Counted from the stretch's first letter, positions 1 through 9,294 are shown. The stretch is 64,000 bases of DNA from JAHBNG01 sp039028975 (GCA_039028975.1 JBCCHB010000009.1:96325-160324), one strand, 5' to 3'. Program-made: numbers and translations. The notes: a model not told the origin generated them from the sequence alone.

Positions 1-3000
1 CTTCTTGTTCTATTCGCCAGTCTGGTATATCCCCTAAATCTCTTTGCTCAATCCGCTCCTGATCCTCGTTGGCGACATTACAAACAGGAAGATGGGCTAT
101 CATCCAACGATATCTGGTCTATTCTGGTTGTGGAGGATGGCATCTGGTTTGGCGGGAGTGACAGTGTCAGCTTCTTCAATGGCACATGGTCAACATATCC
201 GTCACAATACTCAGCATTGCCCTATCCGCTATCCTCAGATGATTCAGCCGAAAAGACAGGGTTAACCGACAGGCAAAGTGTGACCGTCACCAACCGTGAT
301 TCTGGTGCCAATGACTCACAGCCAGCAACGATCTTGGGCGAGGTCTCTGCTTTGGCCCAAAGTGATTTTGGCTTACACAGTGGCGCAGGAGTAAGCAATT
401 CTACTAGCGAGAATGGGTTGCTTTGGATTGGTACTCGTCAAGGACAGATTGCTCTGTTGAATGTCAGCTCTGGTCAGTGGCATCAGGTTGCCCAACTGGA
501 GGAAGAAGTTACGGACCTATCACCAAGCAGGGATGTACTTTGGGTCGCAACCAACCAAAATCTCTATCGAATGCCGTTGTATGGGGAGGCCAATTCAGAC
601 TTTCCTGTGGTCACATTGGCCGAACCGATGGACGTTGAAGGGCCTGTCTACAACTTATTGTCTAAGCAAGACACCCTGTACGTAGGGCATGAGGTTGGCG
701 TAAAGCGACTTGACGGAGAGGATTGGGTCTCTGTAGCTATCCCCTCTGCTGAAATATTAGGCGATCCAGGATCATCCTGGTGTACCCCTCACGAAACCCA
801 ACTTGAATCTACTCAAATTCTGAGTTCAGATGGCGCACCTGTGCAATATCCTTCGGTCCATGCTATGTGGTTTGATGCTGAAGGGGCCTTCTGGATCGGA
901 ACGGCAGAAGGGGCCGCACGTCGCACTGTTGAATCCGCTACTGGAAATTACTGCTGGATTGTCTTTCCAACCTATACACCAGAGGGTAAACTGGCGCTTG
1001 TCCAGAGCTTGGCCGGGGACGGTCACGGCTCGATTTGGGCTGCTACCGATGGCGGAGGTGCTCTGCTCTTTGATGAATTTGGTGCCTTAACCCTCCCCTT
1101 TGGTCGCACAATTCCAGGCAACCTGAACACTGACTTCGTGCGTGACGTGGCCGTTGATCAAGACGGTTCTGCTTGGTTTGCTACGCCCGTGGGAGTCTTT
1201 CAGTTTCTCGAGCGTACTTGGTATCTGGAACCGGGTTATGCAGAACCGTTTGGCTTGTCCATAGGGGACGCCAATATTCACAACATTCGTGACCTGTTGG
1301 TAGACCAAGGTGGGAGGCTTTGGATTGCCACAGGAGCCGGGATTCGGGTAAAAGAGTCACCAACGTTGGAAAGAATTCGCTATGATACCGAAGGTAGCAA
1401 TCTTCCCAGCAATAACGTACTCAGCCTTGCTGAGGACAGTTTTGGACATATGTGGGCCGGAACGGATGGTGCAGGTGTGGCTCGTTTTGCTGATGGACAA
1501 TGGTCCCAGCCTCTAGCAGCCAGCCAACTACCATCAACAGCGGTTACAGAACTTGTTGCGGATGAAGAGGGGACTGTTTGGATTGGAACCGATGGTGGGC
1601 TTCTTTCCTATGAAATTGCAACGGGCAGTAGCCGCTGGGTAAACGAAGTGGCTGGATCGACCATTCATTCGCTATCCTTTGACTCGAATCAACATCTTTG
1701 GATTGCCAGCAGCCAACAAGACGAAACAGGCAAAACGTCGGCAACGATTTGGCAGCACACATCCCAAACTCAAAGCTCTGACCTATTGGCCCAAGATCTA
1801 TTGGCGATCACCGGTGCCTCAACGCTTCCATACACCTTTGAACTGAACCTCGCAGCAGATTATACAACGCCTGGTGGAATCTGGCTGGCTGTTGATCAGG
1901 TTGGTCTCTTCCATTGGAATGGAGAGAGATGGCACAATGGCGATCCGACTGGACAGCTTCCTACCGATTTTCTTTGGACACTCCACACGGAACCCAATCG
2001 TAGTGATCTATGGATTGGCAACGAAGGAGGCGTTACACGATTTGATGGCCGTTCGTGGGCAACGCTGAAAGATGAAGACGGGTTGCGCAGTCCAGCAACT
2101 TGGGCTATCGCCAGTGATGCGGATGGTGGATTCTGGTTTGGTGGTAAAACGGGTCTCTCTTACTATCAGCCGGATACAACCCCGCCTTGGATTGGCCTAG
2201 GCAATGTCATCGGGGGCAATGCTTCTTTGGATTCCTCCATTGATAACCACCCAACGATTCTTGTATCGGAGGGAGACAGTCTCTCGCTTGCTTTGCGTTA
2301 CGGCGATCTTCAGACCCCTAGAGATAAAATTCAGATCTACTATCGAGAAATTCCTTTACAAATACAGGATGAAGCCCAGTCAGAGATAGCGCAGACTCCT
2401 CTAACCAACATTCATGTTCCGTGGGTTGCTTTGAATGGTCTTTACATCCCAGATACTGGAACGCCGCTGCTATCCCGCATTGAATTTCAAGCTCGGGATC
2501 AGTCCTTTAACTACTCGGAAATCTACAAACTTTCCTTAACCGTAGCCTCGACCAATGTCTTTGATCTAAGTGTACTTGGATTGGGTAAGGTGGAGCGTAC
2601 AACCTTCTTTACGCTGATTGCTCTTAGCCTTTTGGCAGTGCTCGGCTTTGGCTACGTCAGTCTAGAGATCGTTCAAGGGCGACGCCGTACATTAGAGGGC
2701 ATTGCGCGTAGTTATAATCCCTACGTGAGTGGTCAACCTATTCGCCGAAATGATATGTTCTTTGGCCGTCACAACCTGCTCCAGCGGATTATCGATACGC
2801 TGCATAACAACAGCATTATGATTCATGGCGAGCGTCGCATTGGTAAGACAACCATGCTGTATCAGATTGCCAATCGATTGGAGGATGTGTCAGATCCAGA
2901 CTATTGGTTTCTACCAATCTACATCGATTTGGAAGGCACGCCTCAAGAGCATTTCTTCTACCTCTTGATAGAGGAGATTGTCCACCGAGTTTTGATATTT

Positions 3001-3723
3001 GGTGATGGGGAATTAACAGAATACCTGGACTTTAGCGGACTGCTCTTTTATAAAACCATCGATGCTGACTATTCCGATAGGGAATTTAGTCGCGATTTAC
3101 GTCGGGTTGTGCGTCAATTGCAAACCTATGGCCAAACATATCGAGCCGAACAGCAGCTCCGCATGATACTACTGATGGATGAGATGGATGTGATGACTCG
3201 TTACGATCATTTGATTCAGCAGCAGCTCCGTCGGATTTTTATGCGCGATTTTTCCTCAACCATGGGTGCAGTTGTGGCAGGGATTGAGATCAACAGAGAT
3301 TGGGATCGGATCGAAAGCCCCTGGTATAACATGTTTAACGAGATCAAAATAGAACCCTTTGGACGCGAAGAAGCCATTGAGTTGCTCGTGGAGCCAGTCA
3401 AAGATTACTACTCTTACGAACAAGAGGCATTAGACTTTATCATCGAGCAGAGCGACGGCAGGCCCTTCCGTATTCAGCAGTACGGTTTAGAGGTTGTCAC
3501 CAGTATGTTAGCAGCTGGCCGAAGGCGTATTACCCTTGAGGATGTATTGGTTGCCCACCAAAATATTCAAGATAGCTATACCCACACCCATAGTGATGCT
3601 GGATTGTCCCAGCCTGGGCAATTCGACCAATCGACCCATCAACCAAGTGGCCAACTAAACACCGACCGACAGACCACCAACAAGCTAGCCACCGAAACAA
3701 TGGAGATCCAGTTCCAAAAATGA
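1..3723 (+). CDS. Membrane-anchored beta-propeller sensor fused to a STAND/AAA ATPase (5' end outside window)
   Basis: The frame is open from the first base, so the start lies upstream; the first internal ATG is at 130, but the 43 codons before it form the end of a signal peptide (hydrophobic run ending LNLFAQS) and the first propeller blade. At least 1240 residues are visible. To about residue 730 there are repeated blades with W-I-G-T/D-G-G motifs, as in two-component-regulator propellers. Residues 733-860 resemble the Ig-like Y_Y_Y domain. A membrane helix follows at about 867-891. The cytoplasmic part is a P-loop ATPase: Walker A GERRIGKTT near 943-951 and Walker B ILLMDEMD near 1056-1063, with an arginine-rich region and probable winged-helix tail. 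Such propellers usually precede a histidine kinase or GGDEF domain; here an ATPase takes that place. The stop overlaps the next ATPase gene by 4 bases (ATGA), so the two are probably co-translated. The ligand is unknown. Confidence 0.85.
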   Translation, partial: LLVLFASLVYPLNLFAQSAPDPRWRHYKQEDGLSSNDIWSILVVEDGIWFGGSDSVSFFNGTWSTYPSQYSALPYPLSSDDSAEKTGLTDRQSVTVTNRDSGANDSQPATILGEVSALAQSDFGLHSGAGVSNSTSENGLLWIGTRQGQIALLNVSSGQWHQVAQLEEEVTDLSPSRDVLWVATNQNLYRMPLYGEANSDFPVVTLAEPMDVEGPVYNLLSKQDTLYVGHEVGVKRLDGEDWVSVAIPSAEILGDPGSSWCTPHETQLESTQILSSDGAPVQYPSVHAMWFDAEGAFWIGTAEGAARRTVESATGNYCWIVFPTYTPEGKLALVQSLAGDGHGSIWAATDGGGALLFDEFGALTLPFGRTIPGNLNTDFVRDVAVDQDGSAWFATPVGVFQFLERTWYLEPGYAEPFGLSIGDANIHNIRDLLVDQGGRLWIATGAGIRVKESPTLERIRYDTEGSNLPSNNVLSLAEDSFGHMWAGTDGAGVARFADGQWSQPLAASQLPSTAVTELVADEEGTVWIGTDGGLLSYEIATGSSRWVNEVAGSTIHSLSFDSNQHLWIASSQQDETGKTSATIWQHTSQTQSSDLLAQDLLAITGASTLPYTFELNLAADYTTPGGIWLAVDQVGLFHWNGERWHNGDPTGQLPTDFLWTLHTEPNRSDLWIGNEGGVTRFDGRSWATLKDEDGLRSPATWAIASDADGGFWFGGKTGLSYYQPDTTPPWIGLGNVIGGNASLDSSIDNHPTILVSEGDSLSLALRYGDLQTPRDKIQIYYREIPLQIQDEAQSEIAQTPLTNIHVPWVALNGLYIPDTGTPLLSRIEFQARDQSFNYSEIYKLSLTVASTNVFDLSVLGLGKVERTTFFTLIALSLLAVLGFGYVSLEIVQGRRRTLEGIARSYNPYVSGQPIRRNDMFFGRHNLLQRIIDTLHNNSIMIHGERRIGKTTMLYQIANRLEDVSDPDYWFLPIYIDLEGTPQEHFFYLLIEEIVHRVLIFGDGELTEYLDFSGLLFYKTIDADYSDREFSRDLRRVVRQLQTYGQTYRAEQQLRMILLMDEMDVMTRYDHLIQQQLRRIFMRDFSSTMGAVVAGIEINRDWDRIESPWYNMFNEIKIEPFGREEAIELLVEPVKDYYSYEQEALDFIIEQSDGRPFRIQQYGLEVVTSMLAAGRRRITLEDVLVAHQNIQDSYTHTHSDAGLSQPGQFDQSTHQPSGQLNTDRQTTNKLATETMEIQFQK

Positions 3724-5051
3724 TGATGCGTGTACCTTATATTGCCGGCCGCTGGGTGCGCGGTCGCGATCACTATGGGCGCAGGAGACCCATTAACCAT
3801 CTCTTGAACGTAGATGCCCCAGCAATTTGGATCGTGGGGACTCGACGGATGGGGAAAACTTCGCTATTGCGACAGATTGAATTGGAGACCGACAGACTTG
3901 ACTCGGATATGGTACCGCTCTTTTGGGATCTCCAAGGTTGTGAATCTTTCGACGATCTCTCCTATGAACTATTTCTTGCTTTGGAAGATGTAGCCGATCG
4001 TTTCCATGCTCTCGGTGTTGATGTAGAGAGTATGGAAAATAAGGATGCCGTGGCCATCTTGCGTCGCTTAAATCGGGCGCTTTCAGAACGGAATAAGCGG
4101 CTGATTGTCTTAATTGACGAAGCTGAAACCCTAATCAATATTGGTCGACAGGATCCCAAGTGGGTTGGCCGCTTGCGTGCAGGGTTTAACGACAATCGCC
4201 AGCGAACTGTCGTCACCTCTACCAAATTGCTTTCCCTTTTAAACGACACATCTGAAAGCAAAGACATGCCGTTTCTTTACGGCTTTAGCATGGTGAATCT
4301 GTGGAGCCTGGATCCTGGCGCATCTATGGCATTGGTACGGCAGACGCAAAATCAGTACTCCGTTAACGTGGATGATCTACTTATGGAGCAGATCTTGACC
4401 AATACCAATCGGCATCCTTATCTGCTCCAATATCTCTGCCAGCGTCTATTTGTGGCTGATTCAGAATGTAGTGGTTATCTACGCCCCATTGAAGAGCATG
4501 ATCTGAAGGCTAATCATCTTCTCTCTGGATTCTTTGACATCGATTTTCAGCACCTGACTCAGTTAGAACGTCGAATTATGCTGGCTGTTGGCTCGATGAC
4601 TGTTGCCACTGATCACGATCTCATCCAAGCCATGGCACCTGAGTCCCCGGATAGGATACGTCTCTTCGCCTATGGACTGGATAAGTTAGGATACCTCCGC
4701 AAAACCTTTGGTCAATGGGCGTTGGGCAATGAGTATCTGCGTGGTTGGCTGGAGGGTAATTTTGATCGTCTGAGCCAAGGCGGCAAAGCATTACTTGATG
4801 ACAACAACATTGAGATTTTGCTGCAAATTGGTCGACAGAATGAGCTGACCTATCTGCACCAAGAGGTCTTACGCCTTCAAACCCGGTTGCGAACCCTCTT
4901 AACACAGCAAGTGAATGGTAATGCCAACGATATGCGAACTGTCAATCGGGAGATCCATCAACTTCAAAACGCGCTGAAGATGGTAAAGCAAGAAATAAGC
5001 CTGATTCCTCCTGAAGAAAGTAGCCTCACTCACTCCATTCCAGAAAAATAA
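3720..5051 (+). CDS. STAND/AAA-type P-loop ATPase with C-terminal coiled coil
   Basis: A 443-residue cytoplasmic protein. It begins with a linker containing YIAGRWV, then Walker A GTRRMGKTS (about residues 40-48) and Walker B LIVLIDEAE (about 127-135). Next come sensor-like and lid regions (PYLLQYLCQRLF), a winged-helix-like stretch, and a heptad-rich C terminus (about 360-430) likely to form a coiled coil. It is related to the ATPase domain of the preceding sensor protein and starts inside that gene's stop codon; an ATG three bases later is an equally possible start. No enzymatic effector domain is recognisable. Related AAA/STAND ATPases occur in signalling and conflict systems, so I infer a role as switch or partner of the upstream sensor. 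The function is not established. Confidence 0.8.
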   Translation: MMMRVPYIAGRWVRGRDHYGRRRPINHLLNVDAPAIWIVGTRRMGKTSLLRQIELETDRLDSDMVPLFWDLQGCESFDDLSYELFLALEDVADRFHALGVDVESMENKDAVAILRRLNRALSERNKRLIVLIDEAETLINIGRQDPKWVGRLRAGFNDNRQRTVVTSTKLLSLLNDTSESKDMPFLYGFSMVNLWSLDPGASMALVRQTQNQYSVNVDDLLMEQILTNTNRHPYLLQYLCQRLFVADSECSGYLRPIEEHDLKANHLLSGFFDIDFQHLTQLERRIMLAVGSMTVATDHDLIQAMAPESPDRIRLFAYGLDKLGYLRKTFGQWALGNEYLRGWLEGNFDRLSQGGKALLDDNNIEILLQIGRQNELTYLHQEVLRLQTRLRTLLTQQVNGNANDMRTVNREIHQLQNALKMVKQEISLIPPEESSLTHSIPEK

Positions 5052-5125
5052 AGCCTTGCACCTTCCCCTAGCTTGCCTATTGAAGTGGGCATGGGGTATC
5101 ATTCCACAGTCAAATTTTCTCCCTG

Positions 5126-5209
5126 ACTGCTGTCAACGCGAATACAGGTGTTTTGCAAGACTCTCCAAGACAGACCAAATGCCTGTTTCTAAATGGAGTT
5201 GAGTATCAG
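5126..5209 (+). repeat. Interspersed ~90-nt palindromic repeat, degenerate copy A
   Basis: This segment aligns loosely with three better copies at 17067-17243, 29187-29278 and 58654-58741. It shares the order CTGC-GTC, a TGTTTT core, a GACCAAA block, and an end reading GGAGTTGAGTATC where the better copies have GGAGCTGAGTATA. Here the inner stem is eroded. It fills most of the gap between the ATPase gene and the aldolase gene. Confidence 0.55.
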
Positions 5210-5254
5210 TAGATCCTCATTATTGTTAGATTAGTGCAAGAAGGAACCAATCCA

Positions 5255-6175
5255 ATGGCGCAGACCAACCGATTTAATGGTGCATGGACTGCATTGATTT
5301 CTCCACAAAGTAGCAGTGGTGATGTTGATGTACCCGCTTTGCAAAGTTTCACCGAATATTTAATTGAAGATATCGGCATCGATGGCCTTTACCTTTGTGG
5401 TAGCACAGGCGAGGGCATCTATACCACGAGCGCATCCCGTAAGGTCGTTGCAGAGACGGTCATGGCACAGGCTGCCGGGCGCACACCAGTCATTGTTCAC
5501 GTTGGTAGTCAAAGCTCCGCGGATGCAATAGAACTGGCTCGCCATGCCCAGAGTTTAGATGTGGCAGGCATCTCCAGCATTATTCCTGCAGGGTATTCAA
5601 GTATTGCAGCTGCCAAATCATACTTCACTCGCTTGGCCGATGCTGCTCCATCCCTTCCGCTTCTACCCTATCTTATGGGACTTTCTACATCGCCCGTCCC
5701 GCTGATGGAAGAACTGTTGAGTGTGCCTAATGTGGCGGGCACGAAATATACCGGACCCAATATGTACGAGATGGAACAGATTCTGCGGCTTGGTGAAAGG
5801 GGAGAGCGCCCCTTTGGTTGGACCGTCTTCTCTGGCATGGATGAGCAGTGTCTTTGCGCTGCTCTATATGGTGCTCACGGCAACATTGGTTCCACCCTTA
5901 ACTTTATGCCAGGTGCCTATAAAGCGATTCATCGCTGGCTAGCTGATGGCGATATCGAGCGTGCTACAGAGCTGCAAATGAAGATCAATCGCGTGACCGA
6001 GGCCGCCATCTCAGTTGATTTTATGGGTTCTCTTTATGAAATGGTCCGTCTTCTTGGTCATGACTGCGGCGAACCCAAACTCCCCAATCTGCCTTTGAGT
6101 AATGAACAACGTAACGAGCTACACCAGAAGCTTGACGCACTCAACTGGAAAGAAGTAACTGGAAAGATTTTATAA
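5255..6175 (+). CDS. N-acetylneuraminate lyase / dihydrodipicolinate synthase family aldolase
   Basis: A 306-residue class I aldolase of the DapA/NanA family, a TIM barrel that forms a Schiff base with a pyruvate-type substrate. Visible marks are GSTGEG for carboxylate binding, Tyr139 in LLPYLMG, and the Schiff-base Lys164 in GTKYTG. The opening GAWTALISP and the DGLYLCGSTGEG block look more like N-acetylneuraminate lyase than DapA, but the sugar-acid substrate cannot be fixed from sequence. I chose ATG at 5255 because AAGGA lies 9 bases upstream; a GTG at 5234 would add seven residues containing that ribosome site. Next to ThuA and sugar importers it probably splits a sugar acid into pyruvate plus an aldose or aldehyde. 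Confidence 0.85.
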   Translation: MAQTNRFNGAWTALISPQSSSGDVDVPALQSFTEYLIEDIGIDGLYLCGSTGEGIYTTSASRKVVAETVMAQAAGRTPVIVHVGSQSSADAIELARHAQSLDVAGISSIIPAGYSSIAAAKSYFTRLADAAPSLPLLPYLMGLSTSPVPLMEELLSVPNVAGTKYTGPNMYEMEQILRLGERGERPFGWTVFSGMDEQCLCAALYGAHGNIGSTLNFMPGAYKAIHRWLADGDIERATELQMKINRVTEAAISVDFMGSLYEMVRLLGHDCGEPKLPNLPLSNEQRNELHQKLDALNWKEVTGKIL

Positions 6176-6235
6176 GAATGGCAAAGGAGCAAGGTGGCAA
6201 GTCACGATTTTTGCCATCTGGCTCTGTCAACTCTG

Positions 6236-6304
6236 AATGTAGTTATCGGGGGCCGCAACCCTGCAACCTATGTCACCCCCAAATGTAGTTATCGGGGGCT
6301 GCAA
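6236..6304. repeat. Two 23-nt direct repeats before the ThuA gene
   Basis: AATGTAGTTATCGGGGGC followed by CGCAA occurs at 6236-6258 and again at 6282-6304 with a single C-to-T change. The start-to-start distance is 46 bases. The second copy ends 26 bases before the ThuA start codon. They could be paired binding sites in the leader or a simple duplication. Confidence 0.7.
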
Positions 6305-6329
6305 ACTTCAACGATCAAAGGATGAGCCG

Positions 6330-7121
6330 ATGACTTTAAACGTAACTATCTATAACGAATTTGTGCATGAGAAGAAGAATGAATTTGTGGCTAGGATTTA
6401 CCCAGAGGGCATTCATGGGGCAATTGGTAATCATCTCAAGAAGGAGGGTGATATCAATGTGCAGATTGCCACATTGGAGATGCCTGAACATGGGTTGACC
6501 GAAGAAGTGCTCAACAGTACGGATGTCCTCATGTGGTGGGGACACGTGGCCCACGGCAAGGTTGATGATGCTGTTGTGGAGCGGGTTCAGGCGCGGGTCT
6601 TAGATGGCATGGGGCTGGTCGTGATGCATTCTGGTCACTACTCCAAGATTTTCAAACGCATGATGGGGACAAGCTGTGGTCTTTGCTGGCGCGAAGCGAA
6701 TGAGAAAGAGCGACTTTGGGTCATTAATCCCAACCACCCAATTACTGCGGGTATCGGACCATACATCGAGATTCCCAATGCGGAGATGTATGGCGAACAG
6801 TTTGATATTCCTGATCCCGACGAGTTGCTTTTCATTTCCTGGTTCGAAGGAGGAGAAGTCTTCCGCAGCGGCGCAGTTTGGCATCGTGGTCGGGGACGTA
6901 TTTTCTACTTCCGCCCTGGTCATGAGACCCATCCCATCTTCCATCACGCTGATGTCTTGAAAGTGCTGACCAATGGTGTTCGCTGGGCTGCCTTCCAGGG
7001 TAACCGAGAAACAACAGGCATTGCGGGCTGTTACAACATCAAAGAGCCACTTGAAACATTGAGCGAAAAAAATATTGAAGACGCCATGCTGGAGCACCCC
7101 GAGGAATTTACGGCGGCATAG
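6330..7121 (+). CDS. ThuA-like (trehalose utilisation) domain protein
   Basis: A 263-residue protein with a class I glutamine-amidotransferase-like fold, as in ThuA. Visible motifs are DVLMWWGH (about residues 64-71), GMGLVVMHSGHYSK and the C-terminal GRGRIFYFRPGHETHP. ThuA proteins take part in disaccharide catabolism (3-keto-trehalose type chemistry), but the reaction of most relatives is unknown. I chose ATG at 6330 because AAAGGAT precedes it by about 9 bases; the longer frame from 6270 would start inside the direct-repeat region. It lies between a sugar-acid aldolase and a sugar importer and is likely a cytoplasmic carbohydrate enzyme. A CTCCG/CGGAG hairpin follows the stop codon. Confidence 0.85.
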   Translation: MTLNVTIYNEFVHEKKNEFVARIYPEGIHGAIGNHLKKEGDINVQIATLEMPEHGLTEEVLNSTDVLMWWGHVAHGKVDDAVVERVQARVLDGMGLVVMHSGHYSKIFKRMMGTSCGLCWREANEKERLWVINPNHPITAGIGPYIEIPNAEMYGEQFDIPDPDELLFISWFEGGEVFRSGAVWHRGRGRIFYFRPGHETHPIFHHADVLKVLTNGVRWAAFQGNRETTGIAGCYNIKEPLETLSEKNIEDAMLEHPEEFTAA

Positions 7122-7361
7122 CCTCCGATTAGAAGCGGAGTGCAGGCGACTTGTTTGCCTTGGGGCAATGGATCATATATAATCTAGATATAGATTAGCC
7201 ATTTCCCCTATCAAAATACAAGATTGTGGTCTTGATGGTTCAAGAAGAAATCGTAAACACTCTCAATCTTTGTGTTCTCAACCGCTCAATCTCCCCTGGT
7301 GTGACCAATCTAGACTTTGTCCGGCGCAAATTGAGCAATCATTCTGAATATCGGCAGTTCT

Positions 7362-7430
7362 GTAAAAGTCACGCACAAGGGCAGAACCGCACGGGGCATG
7401 CTACCTGAACGGGCTATGTGTGACTTTTAC
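7362..7430. promoter_or_regulatory. Inverted repeat flanking the promoter of the first sugar importer
   Basis: GTAAAAGTCAC at 7362-7372 is the exact reverse complement of GTGACTTTTAC at 7420-7430. Flanking GCAG and CTGC are symmetric too, as if the promoter-proximal sequence had been duplicated in inverted orientation. The right arm contains the -35 box of the adjacent promoter, so a bound protein or cruciform would affect transcription. The rest of this 370-base gap shows no gene. Confidence 0.6.
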
Positions 7431-7455
7431 GCTACTGCGAATATCGTATTATACT
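7426..7455 (+). promoter_or_regulatory. Sigma70-type promoter before the first sugar-binding protein
   Basis: TTTACG (7426-7431), an 18-base spacer and TATACT (7450-7455), 37 bases before the binding-protein start. The 35 bases 7421-7455 match 52661-52695, before the orphan binding protein, at 27 positions, which supports a conserved regulated promoter. Confidence 0.6.
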
Positions 7456-7491
7456 CTGAATGACCACAAACTGATTCCAATGGAGGAAAAC

Positions 7492-8904
7492 ATGACAGAT
7501 AGAAACCTTAGTCGAAGGCAGTTTATGCAACTTTCTGCAGTTGCCGGTACCACAGCCCTATTAGCTGCATGTGCTGTTCCTGGAGCTGCTCCCAGTGATG
7601 GCGCAGGAGCTAGCCCTGGAGAAGAAGGTATTACGTTGCGATATCAGTCTCGTGAGTTGCAGGAAGCTGAAGGGATTGTCGAACTTTGGGATGAATTCTA
7701 CCCTCAATTCCAAGAAGAGAACGACGGTATTGCGGTTGAGTTTTTGCCCCAACCTGCTGGCCAGAACCTGCGCGAGAATGTCCTAACCCAAATGGTGGCC
7801 GGCGATGCACCTGATTTGGCCGAATTCTGTTGTTGGAGTAGCACCTTCTTCATTCAAAAGGGCGAGACCCTGAACTTGCAGCCTTTCATCGACCGAGATG
7901 CTGAAGAAGTGAACATGGACGACTATTATGATGGTCAGTTTGATCCATGGCTAGACGATAGCGGGAATATTCACCTCATGCCCCGCTTCACCGGTACCAT
8001 GTGCCTCTACTACAATATTGAAATGTTTGAAGAGGCGGGTGTTGAGACACCACCCCATGAGTGGGGCGCGTGGACCATTCAAGATTATGTTGAAATGGGC
8101 CGCAACTTCGTCAGCCGTGAGCAGCCAATTTCTTGGGCTACATCCAACTACGGTCTCAGCTCCAACTGGTTAAGCCAATACTGGATTCGCGGCTTTGGCG
8201 CCAATATGGTTGATCCCGAGGACAACACTCGGTGTGGCCTCTGCGATCCGGAAGCTCAGGAAGCTCTAGAGTGGATGCGTAGCATCATCTGGGATGAGCA
8301 GGTCTTTGCCTATGGCTCAGACATTGGCATGGGGGTGAACCAACTCTTTGAGAGTGGCCGTATTGCCATGATGGAAATGGGGCCATGGAGTTTAGGGCAG
8401 ACCGCCAAAAACGCTTCCTTCAAGTGGGATGTTGCACCGCTGCCTGATGGTCCGGCTGGTACAACCACCCATCAATCTGTAGATGGTACCATGGTCTGGA
8501 ACAAGACCGAACATCCAGAAGAGTCTTGGGAGCTACTTAAGTGGCTAACCAGTCCCATGTATGGTCGCCTCTACTCTAAGTGGGCCACTAAGCAGCCATC
8601 ACGCAAGAGCATTTTGGATCAATTCCATAGTGATCTGATTGAACGTGACGCCTCGTTTGCTGATATCGATATCAATGTGTTCACTAGCTCTATCGCTGCC
8701 GATCTTGGCGGTCCTGAGGAGATGTTCAAAGAGGACTTTGTCTGCAAGGACACGATTCTCAGACCTGCTTTTGAACAGGTCATGTTGTTGGGTGAACAGC
8801 CCGTCGACCTGATCTGTCGTCACGCCGATATCGCCACATCCTACAACCGCGGTGAGATTCCATTGGAGGATCTGGGCGCGGCCATGGACGCTGCGAGTAG
8901 CTAA
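7492..8904 (+). CDS. Sugar ABC transporter substrate-binding lipoprotein (family 1, Tat-exported)
   Basis: A 470-residue extracytoplasmic binding protein. It opens with a twin-arginine motif (LSRRQFMQ) and a lipobox (LLAAC), so it is probably exported folded and lipid-anchored. The rest is a family-1 binding protein: an FLPQPAG hinge region, DAPDLAEF, LYYNIEMFEEAGVETPP, and the late GPWSLGQTAK and KTEHPEESWELLKWL segments. It has several extra cysteines (FCCW and CGLC). ATG at 7492 is preceded by GGAGG with 5-base spacing; the longer frame from 7420 starts inside the promoter. It works with the permeases at 9381 and 10323. No ATPase is encoded beside them, so a shared ATPase is inferred. The substrate is a sugar or oligosaccharide, not resolved. 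Confidence 0.9.
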   Translation: MTDRNLSRRQFMQLSAVAGTTALLAACAVPGAAPSDGAGASPGEEGITLRYQSRELQEAEGIVELWDEFYPQFQEENDGIAVEFLPQPAGQNLRENVLTQMVAGDAPDLAEFCCWSSTFFIQKGETLNLQPFIDRDAEEVNMDDYYDGQFDPWLDDSGNIHLMPRFTGTMCLYYNIEMFEEAGVETPPHEWGAWTIQDYVEMGRNFVSREQPISWATSNYGLSSNWLSQYWIRGFGANMVDPEDNTRCGLCDPEAQEALEWMRSIIWDEQVFAYGSDIGMGVNQLFESGRIAMMEMGPWSLGQTAKNASFKWDVAPLPDGPAGTTTHQSVDGTMVWNKTEHPEESWELLKWLTSPMYGRLYSKWATKQPSRKSILDQFHSDLIERDASFADIDINVFTSSIAADLGGPEEMFKEDFVCKDTILRPAFEQVMLLGEQPVDLICRHADIATSYNRGEIPLEDLGAAMDAASS

Positions 8905-9128
8905 AGAATCTGCCATCGGCTTGAGTTGTTACGGAATGAGAATTAAGGAACTGAGTTGCAAATAACTTGCCTCTTTGGCTTAGAGGTAAGCGCCATCAAA
9001 TGGCCAAGTTATGCCAGCGGTCGTGATAAATTAGCACCGCAACCCGAGAGAAAACTGTTAATTTATGCGGAGCCTGAGTATATCTAACACCCATTCCTAA
9101 ATAGGTTACGCGTTGTACGATGTAACCA

Positions 9129-9187
9129 GGAGGTAGCATCCCGAGATATGGTTCATGGTATGTTCCACATCTGGGGATGCTACCTCC
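9129..9187 (+). terminator. Hairpin after first sugar-binding protein gene
   Basis: GGAGGTAGCATCCC (9129-9142) pairs exactly with GGGATGCTACCTCC (9174-9187) across a 31-base loop. It lies 225 bases beyond the binding-protein stop and has no T run, so it may stabilise mRNA or reduce read-through to the permeases rather than act as a classical terminator. Confidence 0.6.
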
Positions 9188-9266
9188 GCAGTTTATAGGA
9201 TTACAATGAGCTTTCCGAAGACATCTCGGTACTTCCTCAATTGACTCACACTATTGAAATTTCAAC

Positions 9267-9294
9267 TTTATAGACACCAATTTATAGACACCAA
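9267..9294. repeat. 14-nt tandem duplication
   Basis: TTTATAGACACCAA is repeated exactly, head to tail, at 9267-9280 and 9281-9294, immediately before the terminator-like hairpin. It is probably a replication-slippage product. Confidence 0.75.

Noticed and set aside
3962..4267. 101-residue minus-strand frame inside the second ATPase gene
   Set aside because: It is the antisense shadow of a clear P-loop ATPase and has no ribosome site or family features.
7226..7408. 60-residue plus-strand frame before the first binding protein
   Set aside because: It ends inside the inverted repeat and promoter and has no ribosome site or family match.
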